A stretch of 64,000 nt of DNA from Curtobacterium sp. MR_MD2014 (GTDB lineage: Bacteria; Actinomycetota; Actinomycetes; Actinomycetales; Microbacteriaceae). The translations under genes were made by a program, and so were the position numbers. The DNA lies in NCBI RefSeq assembly GCF_000772085.1, contig NZ_CP009755.1:2108001-2172000 (forward strand). Direction: 5' to 3'. A model generated the notes under the pieces. That model was not told the origin of the DNA, did not search any database, and saw nothing but the letters and a program-made list of their open reading frames with translations. Positions 1 to 10,350 of this stretch are shown here, piece after piece; the stretch's first letter is position 1, and every line of letters starts with the position of its first letter.

Positions 1-1166
1 GCCTTCAGCGCGAACGAGTGGAACCACCCGACGAAGAGCAGCAGGTTCGCGGTCACGTAGGCCACCACCCACCCGAGGCGGATCCGCACGACGGCGAAGA
101 ACGGCGTCAACCAGAGCACGTACTGCAGCGAGTCGACCTTGTTCGTGACGAGGTACGCACACAGCAGCGCCGCGCTCGTCTCGATCCAGGGCATGCGGCC
201 GCGCCGGAGCCCGATGACCAGACCGACGGCGAGCACGGCCAGCACGGCCACGGCGGTCGCCGCCGTCGAGAGCAGGTTGAGTCGGAGCTGGACCTCCGGG
301 CTGCTCTGCGCGGACCACGGCTGCAGCGCCCAGTACCAGACCGACAGGGTGCTCGGGTCGATGTCCCGGGTGCCCTGGAAGCGGATCACGGAGAACCACG
401 ACGTGGCGTTGACGAGCACGAACGGCAGGTTCGCGGCGAGGACCACGCCGAGCGCGCCGGCCACCGCCCCGGCGGCACGACGGACCCGGTCCGGCCAGGA
501 CGGCCCGGCGTCCACGAGGAGTGCGAGGACGAACGGTGCCACGAACGCGAGCGGGTACAGCTTGAACGCTCCGCCGAGTCCGAACAGCGCGCCCACCACG
601 ACGGCACGCCACACCGGCGCACGTCCGGCCGGCCACCGCACCGCGGCGAAGACGCCCGCGGTCGTGCACACCACGGTGAGCAGGTCCCAGTTGTAGAGCG
701 CGTAGAGGAACAGCGGCGGTGTCGCGGCGAAGATCCACGCGCGCCGGCCGGCCATCCGGGCGAGGAGGACGGTCACGACCACCACCACCGGCACGAACGT
801 GAGCGCCGTCACCACGAGGAACCCGCGGCTGGACCCGACCGGCAGGGCGCTGAGCCAGGCCCACAGGCCGGTGAGGGTCGGGTACTCGAGCGTGCCGGGC
901 GGCAGGCCGCGGGTGGTCAGCGGCCCGACGTAGGGGAACACGTGCGATGCGAGGTCGCGGATGCCCCAGAGGCTCAGGGTGTCGCCGAGGCAGGCGTGTC
1001 GTGTCACGTACGCCAGGTCGAGACCCTCGCCCGCGCACTGCAGCTTCTGGAACAGGCTCCCGACGGTCAGGCCGACGGCGACCACGCACATCACGACGAG
1101 CTCGACGGCGGCGACCCCGCCGGCCGGACGGACGCTGCTGCTGCCGGCGATCGCGCGCGTGTTCAC
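1..1166 (-). CDS. GT-C-like polytopic membrane protein, upstream tandem copy (3' end cut off)
   Basis: The frame is open from a GTG at 1166 to the window edge, so the C-terminus is missing. The GTG overlaps the TGA of the neighbouring gene as GTGA, which suggests translational coupling. The product is a hydrophobic multi-pass membrane protein closely similar along its length to the next gene: both share VVMCVVAVGLT, ASHVFPYV, LEYPTL and WAWLSALPV. The last visible residues (LLFVGWFHSFALK) align with LLFAGWFRHIYLQ in the partner. This looks like a recent tandem duplication. The fold resembles polyprenol-phosphate-dependent mannosyltransferases of family GT87 (DUF2029), which would place it in cell-envelope glycan assembly. 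That role is inference; no catalytic residue was verified. Confidence 0.75.
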   Translation of the reverse strand, partial: MNTRAIAGSSSVRPAGGVAAVELVVMCVVAVGLTVGSLFQKLQCAGEGLDLAYVTRHACLGDTLSLWGIRDLASHVFPYVGPLTTRGLPPGTLEYPTLTGLWAWLSALPVGSSRGFLVVTALTFVPVVVVVTVLLARMAGRRAWIFAATPPLFLYALYNWDLLTVVCTTAGVFAAVRWPAGRAPVWRAVVVGALFGLGGAFKLYPLAFVAPFVLALLVDAGPSWPDRVRRAAGAVAGALGVVLAANLPFVLVNATSWFSVIRFQGTRDIDPSTLSVWYWALQPWSAQSSPEVQLRLNLLSTAATAVAVLAVLAVGLVIGLRRGRMPWIETSAALLCAYLVTNKVDSLQYVLWLTPFFAVVRIRLGWVVAYVTANLLLFVGWFHSFALK

Positions 1167-2529
1167 GCGCTCGGCGTGGGCGTCCGCTGCGGCTCCGGCG
1201 CTCCGTGCACCACCGACACCTCGTCGTCGCGGTCCACCGCCCGGCTGCGCAGGAACACGACCGCCAGGATCGGGAGCAGGACGATCTGCGCCCAGACACC
1301 GATCGACATCGCCTCGTCCGCGTAGGTCCGCACGGTGGTCCCGATCGCCTGCAGGTAGATGTGCCGGAACCACCCGGCGAAGAGCAGCGTGTTCGCGGCC
1401 AGGTAGGCGATCACCCAACCGCTGCGGATCCGGACGAACACGAAGAACGGCGCGAGCCAGAGAGCGTACTGCAGCGAGTCCACCTTGTTCGCGACCAGGT
1501 AGGCGCAGAGGAGCGCCGCGCTGGTCTCGATCCAGGGCATGCGACCGCGACGGACCCCGAGGACGAACCCGGTGACCAGCACCGCGAGCAGTGCCACCGC
1601 CGTCGCTCCGGTCGCCAGCAGGTTCAGCGTGTGCTGGAACGCGGGCGAGTCCTCGGCCGACCACGGCTGGAAGGCGTAGTACCAGACCGAGAGCGTCGCC
1701 CCGTCGATGTTCCGGATGCCCTGGTAGCGGATCACGGAGAACCACGACTCGGCGTTGATGAGCACGAACGGCAGGTTCGCCACGAGGACCACGCCCACCG
1801 AGCCCGCCACCGCGCCGAGGGCACGGCGCACGCGATCGCCCCACGACGCGGTCGCGTCGACGAGCAGGGCGAGGACGAACGGCGCGACGAAGACGAGCGG
1901 GTACAGCTTGAAGGCACCGCCCAGACCGAACAGCGCACCGACGACGACGGCCCGCCACACCAGCGACCGCCCGGCCGGCCACCAGACCGCCACCGCGATC
2001 GCGACGACCGTGCACATCACCGGGAGCAGGTCCCAGTTGTAGAGCGCGTAGAGGAAGAGCGGCGGCGTGGCCGCGAAGAACCACGCCCGGCGTCCGGCGA
2101 CGCGGGCCAGCGCCACGACGGTGACGACGACCACGGGCACGAAGGTCAGCGCGGTGACCACGAGGAACCCGTGCAGCGAGCTCACCGGCAGCGCGCTCAG
2201 CCACGCCCAGATCCCGCTGAGCGTCGGGTACTCGAGGCTCCCCGGCGGCAGCCCGTTCTCGCCGAGCGGCTGCACGTACGGGAACACGTGCGACGCGAGC
2301 TCGCGACTGGAGAACAGGCTCACGGTGTCCGCGAAGCAGGCCTTGCGGGTGGCGGTCACGAAGTCGACCCCGGGGGCGGCGCACTGCAGCTTGTGCAGCA
2401 GGCTGCCGATCGTCAGCCCGACCGCGACCACGCACATCACGACGACCTCGAGCACCGAGACGGTGGCCGGCGGTCGGGTCCCTCGCCCGCCGGTCGTGGA
2501 CGGCGCGGTCGCGGACGACACCACGGCGC

Positions 2530-2533
<4 letters not shown>
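1163..2533 (-). CDS. GT-C-like polytopic membrane protein (GT87/DUF2029-type), downstream tandem copy
   Basis: This 456-residue protein has about ten hydrophobic segments. A first extracytoplasmic loop after the first membrane segment carries KLQCA, two further Cys and ASHVFPYV. The motifs LEYPTLSGIWAWL and GGAFKLYPLVF are typical of the GT87-like membrane mannosyltransferases that use polyprenyl-phosphate sugars. The start is a TTG at 2533 overlapping the ftsY stop as TTGA, so it is probably translated by reinitiation after ftsY; the GTG codons at V4 and V5 are alternatives. The following gene is its paralog. The substrate cannot be read from the sequence. Confidence 0.75.
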
Positions 2534-3399
<866 letters not shown>

Positions 3400-3450
3400 G
3401 CTCCCAGCTTAGGGCGCGACCAGTGGGCGCTGCGCCCGGTATCCTCGGTT

Positions 3451-3565
3451 CCTGAAGGGGAGTACTCCCGCGCGGCGCACCCGTCAGTACGGTCTGGGAC
3501 GATCCAGACCCGGGACGCCGGTCGTGTCCGACCAGTCGGTCGACACGGCGGAGGAGACCTTCAGG
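3451..3565 (+). promoter_or_regulatory. yybP-ykoY (Mn2+) riboswitch ahead of terC
   Basis: The conserved loop GGGGAGTA lies at 3457-3464 and the 3' loop GGAGGAGACC at 3550-3559; both are hallmarks of the yybP-ykoY manganese aptamer. The closing stem P1 is perfect: CCTGAAGG (3451-3458) with CCTTCAGG (3558-3565). CCTGAAGG occurs again at 3599-3606, where it contains the Shine-Dalgarno of terC. The P1 3' strand can therefore pair either with the aptamer or with the ribosome binding site. The likely mechanism is translational: Mn2+ stabilises P1 and frees the SD, switching terC on. The switch logic is inference from pairing; aptamer identity is strong. Confidence 0.88.
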
Positions 3566-3613
3566 CATCGGCGTACCCGCTCCGCGGGACGCCCCGAACC
3601 TGAAGGACATCCA

Positions 3614-4639
3614 TTGGACGTTCCCCTCTTCGTCTGGCTCCTCACCATCGCGGGCATCCTCGCGCTGCTGGTGTTCGACTTCTACTCGCACGTGCGGACC
3701 CCGCACGTGCCGCACATCAAGGAGTCCGCGTTCTGGTCGGCGTTCTACGTCGGGCTCGCGATCCTGTTCGGTGTCGGGATCCTGGTCTTCGGCGGCGGTC
3801 AGGCCGGTGGCGAGTACTTCGCCGGCTGGTTGACCGAGAAGGCCCTGTCGGTCGACAACCTGTTCGTCTTCCTCATCATCATGTCGAGCTTCGCGGTGCC
3901 GAAGGAGTTCCAGCAGAAGGTCCTGCTGGTCGGCGTCGCGATCGCCCTCGTCGCCCGAGGCGTCTTCATCGCCCTCGGCGTCACGATCATCGAGAACTTC
4001 TCGTGGGTCTTCTACCTGTTCGGCGCGCTGCTGTTCTGGCTCGCCTGGTCGCAGGCGAAGGGCGGCGGGCACGACGAGACCGAGGGCGACTCGAAGCTCA
4101 TCCGTGTCCTGCGTCGCATCATCCCGACCACGGACGACTACCACGGTGACAAGCTCACGGCCCGTGTCGACGGCAAGCGCCTGTTCACCCCGATGCTGCT
4201 CGTCATGGTCGCGATCGGCCTCACCGACGTGCTGTTCGCCCTGGACTCGATCCCCGCGATCTTCGGTCTGACGCAGGACGCGTTCATCGTGTTCACCGCC
4301 AACGCGTTCTCCCTGCTGGGTCTGCGTCAGCTGTACTTCCTCATCGCGGGGCTGCTCGAGCGCCTCATCTACCTCGGTCAGGGCCTGGCCGTCATCCTCG
4401 CCTTCATCGGCGTCAAGCTCGTCTTCCACGCCATGCACGTCAACGAGCTGCCCTTCATCAACGGCGGCGAGCACATCGAGTGGGCCCCGGAGATCCCGAT
4501 CTGGTTCTCGCTGAGCTTCATCGCGCTGACGATCGCGGTGGCCACGGCCGCCTCGCTCATCGTCTCGAAGAAGCGCCAGGAGCGCGGCCTGACCCCGACG
4601 GGCGAGCCGAAGGAGGCCGTGGAGGCCGACGCGAAGTAG
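3614..4639 (+). CDS. terC: TerC-family integral membrane protein, probable Mn2+ exporter
   Basis: This 341-residue polytopic protein of the TerC/Alx family is likely involved in manganese (or other metal) efflux at the cytoplasmic membrane. The two family signatures are GGEYFAGWLTEKALSVDNLF (about 65-84) and TDVLFALDSIPAIF, with the acidic residues in membrane segments expected to bind metal. About nine hydrophobic segments are visible. The frame extends upstream to a GTG at 3524, but that codon is inside the riboswitch aptamer. The TTG at 3614 is preferred because GAAGGA sits 6 bases upstream and MDVPLFVWLLTI is the usual family N-terminus. The gene stands alone, controlled by the Mn2+ riboswitch, and is followed by a strong hairpin. 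Confidence 0.93.
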   Translation: MDVPLFVWLLTIAGILALLVFDFYSHVRTPHVPHIKESAFWSAFYVGLAILFGVGILVFGGGQAGGEYFAGWLTEKALSVDNLFVFLIIMSSFAVPKEFQQKVLLVGVAIALVARGVFIALGVTIIENFSWVFYLFGALLFWLAWSQAKGGGHDETEGDSKLIRVLRRIIPTTDDYHGDKLTARVDGKRLFTPMLLVMVAIGLTDVLFALDSIPAIFGLTQDAFIVFTANAFSLLGLRQLYFLIAGLLERLIYLGQGLAVILAFIGVKLVFHAMHVNELPFINGGEHIEWAPEIPIWFSLSFIALTIAVATAASLIVSKKRQERGLTPTGEPKEAVEADAK

Positions 4640-4653
4640 TCGCGACCACGTGG

Positions 4654-4697
4654 CGGACGGGAGGCGCGGTGCCGGCTGGCACCGCGCCTCCCGTCCG
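4654..4697. repeat. Perfect palindromic repeat, also a likely bidirectional terminator
   Basis: Two perfect 20-base arms (CGGACGGGAGGCGCGGTGCC and its complement) flank the 4-base loop GGCT. It starts 15 bases after the terC stop, between convergent terC and smc, so it can terminate both. It is the most complete copy of a dispersed element also seen at 22895, 24252 and 60744, with a half copy at 14041. Beyond it, before the smc stop, CGAGACTCG (4709-4717) and CGAGTCTCG (4768-4776) form a second, widely spaced inverted pair. Confidence 0.85.
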
Positions 4698-4831
4698 TCT
4701 CCGCACCCCGAGACTCGCTCCAGCGGACGGTTTCGCGGTGTCCCCGTCACGAACGTGCCCGCCGAGCCGAGTCTCGCCGTGCGGCCGCCAGCGCGCCAGC
4801 GCGACGCGGGCCGGGCGCGGGCGCGGGCGCG

Positions 4832-7800
4832 CTACGCGACCGCGGCCGCGGCCGCGGGCTCGCGCCGCTGCACGCGCTGGCCGACCACGGCGGACACGCC
4901 GTCCTGCCGCATCGAGACGCCGTACAGCGCGTCGGCGATCTCCATCGTGCGCTTCTGGTGCGTGATCACGATGAGCTGCGACGACTCCCGCAGTCGCTCG
5001 AACACGGTGAGCAGCCGCCCGAGGTTGGCGTCGTCGAGCGCCGCCTCGACCTCGTCCATGATGTAGAACGGCGACGGCCTGGCGGTGAAGATCGCCACGA
5101 GCAGGGCCACCGCCGCGAGCGAGCGTTCACCGCCCGACAGGAGCGTCAACCGGTCGATCTTCTTGCCCGCGGGCTTCACCTGGACGTCGAGCCCCGTCGC
5201 GAGCATGTCGTCGGGGTCGGTCAGCGTGATCGATCCCGTGCCGCCCGGGAACAGGATCGGGAAGATCACGTCGAACGCGGCCTTCGTGTCGTTGTACGCC
5301 GCCTCGAAGATCGTCTGCATCTTCGTGTCGAGCTCCTCGATGATGGTGAGGAGGTCGGTCCGGGTCTTCTGCAGGTCGTCGAGCTGCTCCGCGAGGAAGG
5401 CGTGCCGCTGCTCGAGCGCCTGGAACTCCTCGAGCGCGAGGGGGTTCACCTTGCCGAGCCGGCCGAGGTCCCGCTCCGCCGCTGCGAGCCGCTGCTCCTG
5501 CTCCGCGCGGACGTACGGCACCGTCTCGACGTCGGCGGGGTCGACCTCGTCGGTGGTGTCGAGCTCGGGCAGCGCCGGACCGCCGGGCAGTGTCGACTCG
5601 GCGTCGACGAGCCCGGGCAGGTCGGCGTCGACATCGACATCGACATCGGCGTCGACATCGGCGACGGCGGTCGTGGCGGCGTCGCCATCGGGAGCGTCCG
5701 CGTCGGGCGCCGCTGCGGCCTCCGCCGCCGCCCGTGCCCGGTCGGCCTCGCGGTGCCGACGCGCGAGCACCCGTGGGTCGACCAGGACGTCCACCGGCAC
5801 CGGCACGTCCGGCCCGTACTCCGCGACGAGCACGGCCTCGTTCAGCCCGAGGTCGCTCTGCGCGCGGTCGAGCACGCCGGACACGTGCAGCTTCTTCTCG
5901 TAGATCTCCATCTCGAGCGAGTGCACGCCGTCGGTGATGGTCTGCAGCCGCTCGCGGAGCTCGCGCTCCTCGTTGCGGACGACCTGCAGCTCGGTGTTCC
6001 GCTTCGTGCGCTCGGCCTCCTCGGTCGCGAGCTGCACCCGGGCCTCGGCGAGCGACCGGTCGACCGCGCCGAGCACGCCCGGCAGGTCGGCGAGCACCCC
6101 CTCGGCGACGGCGATCTGTCCGCGCCGGATCACCGCGAGCCGCGCTGCCTCCTCCGCAGCCGCACGCTCCGCCTCGAGCTGCCGCTGCAGACCGGCTGCA
6201 CGGTTCCGCTCCGACCGGGCCCGCTCCCGCACGGTCTCCACCTGGATGCGCTGCTCGATCTCCGCGGCCCGCGCGGACTCGACGGCGTCCTGCAGCGCCG
6301 GGCGCCCGGACGCGTCGACGACGGGTCGCGGTCGCTCCTCGAACCCCCGCAGCGCGTCCTCGGCCCCGGCCAGCGCGGCGTCGACCGCCTCGACCGCACC
6401 GTCCGTCTCGCCCAGGGCGGCGCGCAGACGTTCCACCTCGGCCGCGGCGTTCTCCGCCCCGGCGCGGACCGCGGCACTGGAGCGGTCGTAGTCGGCGACC
6501 GCCGCGGTGTGCGCGCGCAGCGCGCGATCGGCCTCGTCGGCACGGCGGCGCACGTCCTCGACCTCCTGGCGAGCGGCCTGGAGGCCCGTGGCCGCGTCCG
6601 CCGCGTCCGCCGCGACCGCGTCACGGCGGGCCTGCGCGTCGTCGCGTTCCGCCACGAGCTCGATGCGGGAGACCGTGCGCGCGCCACCGCCGGTCACCCG
6701 GACGGTGCGGACGAGGTCACCCGACCGCGTGACGACCGTCGCGTGCGGGGCGGCGGCGAGCACGGCCTCCAGGTCGACGTCGTCCGCCACCGCGACCAGC
6801 GTCCCGCGGAGCACCGCGGTGATCGCGGTCGGCCCCTGCACCACGTCGAGGGCCGGACGCACGCCCGGCGGCAGCGACGCGGGGAGCCCCGGCCCGTCGA
6901 GCTCCGCGTCCGCGACGACGACGTCCACGCGGCCGAGGTCGGCGCCGCGCGCGTGGGCGACCGTGGCGAGGGCGGTGCCGCGGTCGGTGGCGAGGACCGC
7001 GTCGGCGAGCCCGTCCAGCGCTGTGGCGATCGAGGCCTCGAACCCGGGCTCGACCGTCAGCGCGTCGGCGAGGCGACCGAGCACGCCGTCGCGCCGGGCG
7101 TCGATCACCGCCTGCGACCCGTCCCGGACGTCGATCGACATGCCGAGGGCCGCGACCCGGGCGTCGAGTGCGTCGCGCTCGCGTTCCAGGGCGTGGAGCC
7201 GGTCGCGCAGGGTCTCGCGCGCCGTCTGCGCTGCCTCGAGCCGCTGCCGCGCCGTGTCGTGCGCGGCGGCGAGTGCGTCCGCGTCCACCCCGGCGGAGGG
7301 GTCGTCCCCGATGTCGTGCAGGGCCGCGGCGGCACGCGCCGCTCGGTCCTCGGCCTCGGCCAGTGCCCGGGCCCGCCGTTCGCGGTCCGCGACGACGGAG
7401 GCGCGGCGCGACCGCTGCACGTCCACGGCGTTGCGGAGGCGCTGGGCCTCGAGGTCGTGCTGCGAGACGAGCGCGGCCTGCGCGGCGATCTGCTCGTCGA
7501 GGGCGTCCAGGCGGGCCCGCGCCTGCTCGACGGCCGCCGCCGCTGCCCCGGACCCGGCTGCCATCTCGGCAGCACGGGCCTCGAGCCGGTCCGCCTCGGC
7601 ACGGACGCCCTGCACCCGCTCCGGCGTGATCGTGGGGCCCTGCTGCGGCGCGTCGGCCTGCTGGGCGAGGAACATCAGGCGCTGGTTCGCCAGGCTCGAC
7701 AGCCCGCGGAGCCGCTCCTGCACGCTCTCCAGCCGGTGCACGACGGTCCGGGCGCGGTCGACGGCGTCACCGACCATGCTCTGCTCGACCTGCTGCTGCC

Positions 7801-8602
7801 GGGCACGGGTCTGGTCGAGGCGCTCCTGCAGGACGATGCGCTCGGACTTCCGGCCCGTCTCGACCTCCTGGTGCTCGTGGAGCTCACGGCGCAGCCGGAC
7901 GACCTCGTCGGCCAGGAGGCGGGCCTTGGCGTCGCGGGCCACCGCGGCGACGGACTGCGCCTTGCGCGCGACCTCGGCCTGCCGACCGAGCGGCTTCAGC
8001 TGCCGACGGATCTCCCCCGCGAGGTCGGACAACCGCGTCAGGTTCGTCTGCATGGCGTCGAGCTTGCGGAGCGTCTTCTCCTTGCGACGCCGGTGCTTGA
8101 GGATCCCGGCGGCCTCCTCGATGAAGCCGCGGCGGTCCTCCGGCGTGGCGTGCAGCACCTTGTCGAGCTGGCCCTGCCCGACGATCACGTGCATCTCGCG
8201 ACCGAGCCCGGTGTCGCTCAGGAGTTCCTGCACGTCGAGCAGCCGGCAGTTCTCGCCGTTGATGGCGTACTCGCTGCCACCGTTCCGGAAGAGCGTGCGG
8301 GCGATCGTCACCTCGGAGTACTCGATCGGCAGCAGGCCGTCGGTGTTGTCGATGGTCAGGAGCACCTGCGCGCGACCGAGGGGACCGCGCGTCGAGGTGC
8401 CTGCGAAGATGACGTCCTCCATCTTGCCGCCGCGGAGCGTCTTCGCGCCCTGCTCCCCCATCACCCAGGCGAGGGCGTCCACCACGTTCGACTTGCCCGA
8501 GCCGTTCGGGCCGACGATGCAGGTGACGCCGGGCTCGAACGCGAACGTCGTCGGCTGCGCGAAGGACTTGAACCCCTTGATGGTCAGGCTCTTCAAGTAC
8601 AT
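4832..8602 (-). CDS. smc: Chromosome segregation ATPase SMC
   Basis: SMC compacts and segregates the chromosome together with ScpA/ScpB. The 1256 residues show the full SMC layout: Walker A GPNGSGKSN (31-39), a long first coiled coil, a hinge (about 490-620), a returning coiled coil, the ABC signature LLSGGERSL (1154-1162) and Walker B FYIMDEVEAALD (1179-1190). The length is a little above the usual 1170-1200. Part of the excess is an Ala/Asp-rich insertion (about 950-1015) in the second coil, containing a run of alternating Asp and Val encoded by a 6-base tandem repeat at 5623-5665. The ATG at 8602 has GGAGA 6 bases upstream. A -10-like TAGCCT (8632-8637) overlaps the end of mutM. Confidence 0.97.
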   Translation of the reverse strand: MYLKSLTIKGFKSFAQPTTFAFEPGVTCIVGPNGSGKSNVVDALAWVMGEQGAKTLRGGKMEDVIFAGTSTRGPLGRAQVLLTIDNTDGLLPIEYSEVTIARTLFRNGGSEYAINGENCRLLDVQELLSDTGLGREMHVIVGQGQLDKVLHATPEDRRGFIEEAAGILKHRRRKEKTLRKLDAMQTNLTRLSDLAGEIRRQLKPLGRQAEVARKAQSVAAVARDAKARLLADEVVRLRRELHEHQEVETGRKSERIVLQERLDQTRARQQQVEQSMVGDAVDRARTVVHRLESVQERLRGLSSLANQRLMFLAQQADAPQQGPTITPERVQGVRAEADRLEARAAEMAAGSGAAAAAVEQARARLDALDEQIAAQAALVSQHDLEAQRLRNAVDVQRSRRASVVADRERRARALAEAEDRAARAAAALHDIGDDPSAGVDADALAAAHDTARQRLEAAQTARETLRDRLHALERERDALDARVAALGMSIDVRDGSQAVIDARRDGVLGRLADALTVEPGFEASIATALDGLADAVLATDRGTALATVAHARGADLGRVDVVVADAELDGPGLPASLPPGVRPALDVVQGPTAITAVLRGTLVAVADDVDLEAVLAAAPHATVVTRSGDLVRTVRVTGGGARTVSRIELVAERDDAQARRDAVAADAADAATGLQAARQEVEDVRRRADEADRALRAHTAAVADYDRSSAAVRAGAENAAAEVERLRAALGETDGAVEAVDAALAGAEDALRGFEERPRPVVDASGRPALQDAVESARAAEIEQRIQVETVRERARSERNRAAGLQRQLEAERAAAEEAARLAVIRRGQIAVAEGVLADLPGVLGAVDRSLAEARVQLATEEAERTKRNTELQVVRNEERELRERLQTITDGVHSLEMEIYEKKLHVSGVLDRAQSDLGLNEAVLVAEYGPDVPVPVDVLVDPRVLARRHREADRARAAAEAAAAPDADAPDGDAATTAVADVDADVDVDVDADLPGLVDAESTLPGGPALPELDTTDEVDPADVETVPYVRAEQEQRLAAAERDLGRLGKVNPLALEEFQALEQRHAFLAEQLDDLQKTRTDLLTIIEELDTKMQTIFEAAYNDTKAAFDVIFPILFPGGTGSITLTDPDDMLATGLDVQVKPAGKKIDRLTLLSGGERSLAAVALLVAIFTARPSPFYIMDEVEAALDDANLGRLLTVFERLRESSQLIVITHQKRTMEIADALYGVSMRQDGVSAVVGQRVQRREPAAAAAVA

Positions 8603-8634
8603 GCGGGTCTCCGGGTGCTCGGTTGCGCGTCAGG

Positions 8635-9606
8635 CTAACGCCTGCGTCGGCGCGGAGCGGGTTGGCACACGGGGCACCGGTGGCTCGACCGGTTCATGAA
8701 GGCCTCGCGCACGATGGTCGTGCCGCAGCGCGGGCACGGCTTCCCCTGCTGCCCGTACACCGCGAGACGCTGCGAGAAGTACCCGGACTGCCCGTTCACG
8801 TTGACGTACTGCGCGTCGAAGCTCGTCCCGCCGTCCTCGAGGGCACGGGCGAGCACGGTGCGGACCTCGGCCAGGAGCCGGTGCAGGTCGGCCCGCGGCA
8901 GGCGGTCGGCCGGACGGTCGAAGTGCAGCTGCGCGGCCCAGAGCGACTCGTCGGCGTAGATGTTGCCGATGCCGCTCACCACGCCCTGGTCGAGCAGGAC
9001 GCGCTTGATGCCGCTGGAACGCTTCCGCGCCATCGCGACGAAGCGGTCGTCGTCGAACGCCGGGTCGAGCGGGTCACGGGCGATGTGCGACACCTGGGTC
9101 GGGATGCTCCTCCGCCACGGCGCGTCGGGGTCGTGGGCGTCGACCGCACCGGCGGACCCGGCCGGGGCCCCGTCGACGGTCGGCACCATCGCGTCGATCG
9201 CCATCGACCCGAAGGTCCGCTGATCGACGAACTCCAGCGCGACCGGCTGCTCGGGACGGCCGTCTCGGTCGGTCCCCGTCGGTTGCACGTCGATCAGGAT
9301 GCGGCGGTGCTTCGCGGCCGGTCGGTCGCGGCCGAGCAGGACCTGACCGGACATCCCCAGGTGGGTGACGAGTGCCTCGGGTCGGTCGCCGTCGCGCTCG
9401 GGGACGAGGGGGAACCACATGAACTTGCCACGGCGCACGGCCGCGGCGATCGTGCGGTCGGTCAGGCGTTCGGCGAAGTCCTCGGCCGGGCCGTCGTGCC
9501 GGGTGAGTGCGCGGTCGTCGACCACGTCGACGTGCAGCACGCGGGCACCGCTGACGGCGGGTTCGAGGCCGGCACGGACCACCTCGACCTCGGGGAGTTC
9601 GGGCAC
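8635..9606 (-). CDS. mutM: Formamidopyrimidine-DNA glycosylase (Fpg/MutM)
   Basis: This bifunctional DNA glycosylase/AP lyase excises 8-oxoguanine and ring-opened purines. The N-terminus MPELPEVEVVR provides the catalytic Pro2 and Glu3 once Met is removed; RRGKFMWF carries the conserved Lys. GIGNIYADESLW is the helix-two-turn-helix, and the C-terminus is the zinc finger CPRCGTTI...CPVCQ with the DNA-binding Arg (NRSSHRC). At 323 residues it is longer than the usual 270-290, owing to a loop of about 40 residues around 125-165 rich in Asp, Ala and Pro. It follows rnc with a 4-base gap, the usual actinobacterial rnc-mutM-smc order. Confidence 0.96.
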   Translation of the reverse strand: MPELPEVEVVRAGLEPAVSGARVLHVDVVDDRALTRHDGPAEDFAERLTDRTIAAAVRRGKFMWFPLVPERDGDRPEALVTHLGMSGQVLLGRDRPAAKHRRILIDVQPTGTDRDGRPEQPVALEFVDQRTFGSMAIDAMVPTVDGAPAGSAGAVDAHDPDAPWRRSIPTQVSHIARDPLDPAFDDDRFVAMARKRSSGIKRVLLDQGVVSGIGNIYADESLWAAQLHFDRPADRLPRADLHRLLAEVRTVLARALEDGGTSFDAQYVNVNGQSGYFSQRLAVYGQQGKPCPRCGTTIVREAFMNRSSHRCPVCQPAPRRRRR

Positions 9607-9610
9607 GCGG

Positions 9611-10336
9611 TCAGGCCGCCCGGCCGGAGAGCCGCGTCCACGCCTCGAGCGCGGCGGCCATCTCGGCGGTCTTCTTGCTGGTGCCGGACCCCGTCGACAC
9701 GTCCTCGCCCTGCAGCACGACCGTCGCGTGGAAGGTCTTGTCGTGGTCGGGGCCCTCTTCGGTCACCCGGTAGGCCGGGTTGCCGAGGGACAGGCTCGCG
9801 GCGAGCTCCTGCAGGCTCGTCTTCGGGTCCATGGCGGCGCCGAAGCGGTCCGGGTCGACGAGCAGCGGCTCGACCAGTCGCAGCACCAGGTCCGTGGCGG
9901 CGTCGGGACCGGCGGACAGGAACGTCGCACCGATGACGGCCTCGACCGTGTCGGCCAGGATCGACGCCTTGCCCCGGCCGCCGGTCTGCTCCTCGCCCTT
10001 GCCGAGGCGCAGGTAGGAGCCGAGCCCGATCATGCGGGCGATCTCGGCCAGGGCGACCGTCGAGACGAGGCTGGCGCGCCGCTTGGCGAGCTCACCTTCG
10101 TCGAGGTCGGGGAACGACCGGAAGAGCTTCACGGTCACGGCCTGGCCGAGGATGGAGTCCCCGAGGAACTCGAGGCGCTCGTTGTGCTTGATGCCCCCGT
10201 GCTCGTACGCGTACGAGCGGTGCGTGAGGGCGAGCTGGAGCAGCTCGGCGTCGATCTGGACGTCGAGGATGCCCTGCAGACGAACGACGTCCGGCCCCAC
10301 GGGGCGGGACCCCGTGGCGCCGGACGTCGCTGTCAT
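9611..10336 (-). CDS. rnc: Ribonuclease III
   Basis: RNase III cleaves double-stranded RNA and matures rRNA precursors such as the rrn transcript in this window. The 241-residue protein has the endonuclease domain with signature HNERLEFLGDSILG, which holds the Mg2+-binding acidic residues, and the second acidic cluster ADTVEAVIGA. A C-terminal double-stranded RNA-binding domain ends in GSGTSKKTAEMAAALEAW. The frame stays open back into rpmF, but the ATG at 10336 fits the family N-terminus; the upstream part is a shadow of the rpmF gene. It lies 14 bases from the rpmF stop, consistent with an rpmF-rnc-mutM-smc transcript. Confidence 0.96.
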   Translation of the reverse strand: MTATSGATGSRPVGPDVVRLQGILDVQIDAELLQLALTHRSYAYEHGGIKHNERLEFLGDSILGQAVTVKLFRSFPDLDEGELAKRRASLVSTVALAEIARMIGLGSYLRLGKGEEQTGGRGKASILADTVEAVIGATFLSAGPDAATDLVLRLVEPLLVDPDRFGAAMDPKTSLQELAASLSLGNPAYRVTEEGPDHDKTFHATVVLQGEDVSTGSGTSKKTAEMAAALEAWTRLSGRAA

Positions 10337-10350
10337 GTGGTCCGGTCCGA

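Noticed and set aside
3524..3613. GTG start giving terC 30 more residues
   Set aside because: The codons lie inside the Mn2+ aptamer; the TTG at 3614 has an SD and the family N-terminus.
4958..8638. A 1226-codon open frame antisense to smc
   Set aside because: It is a shadow of the third-position GC bias of smc: Arg/Gly/Asp-rich, no domain, and it lies over a complete SMC gene.
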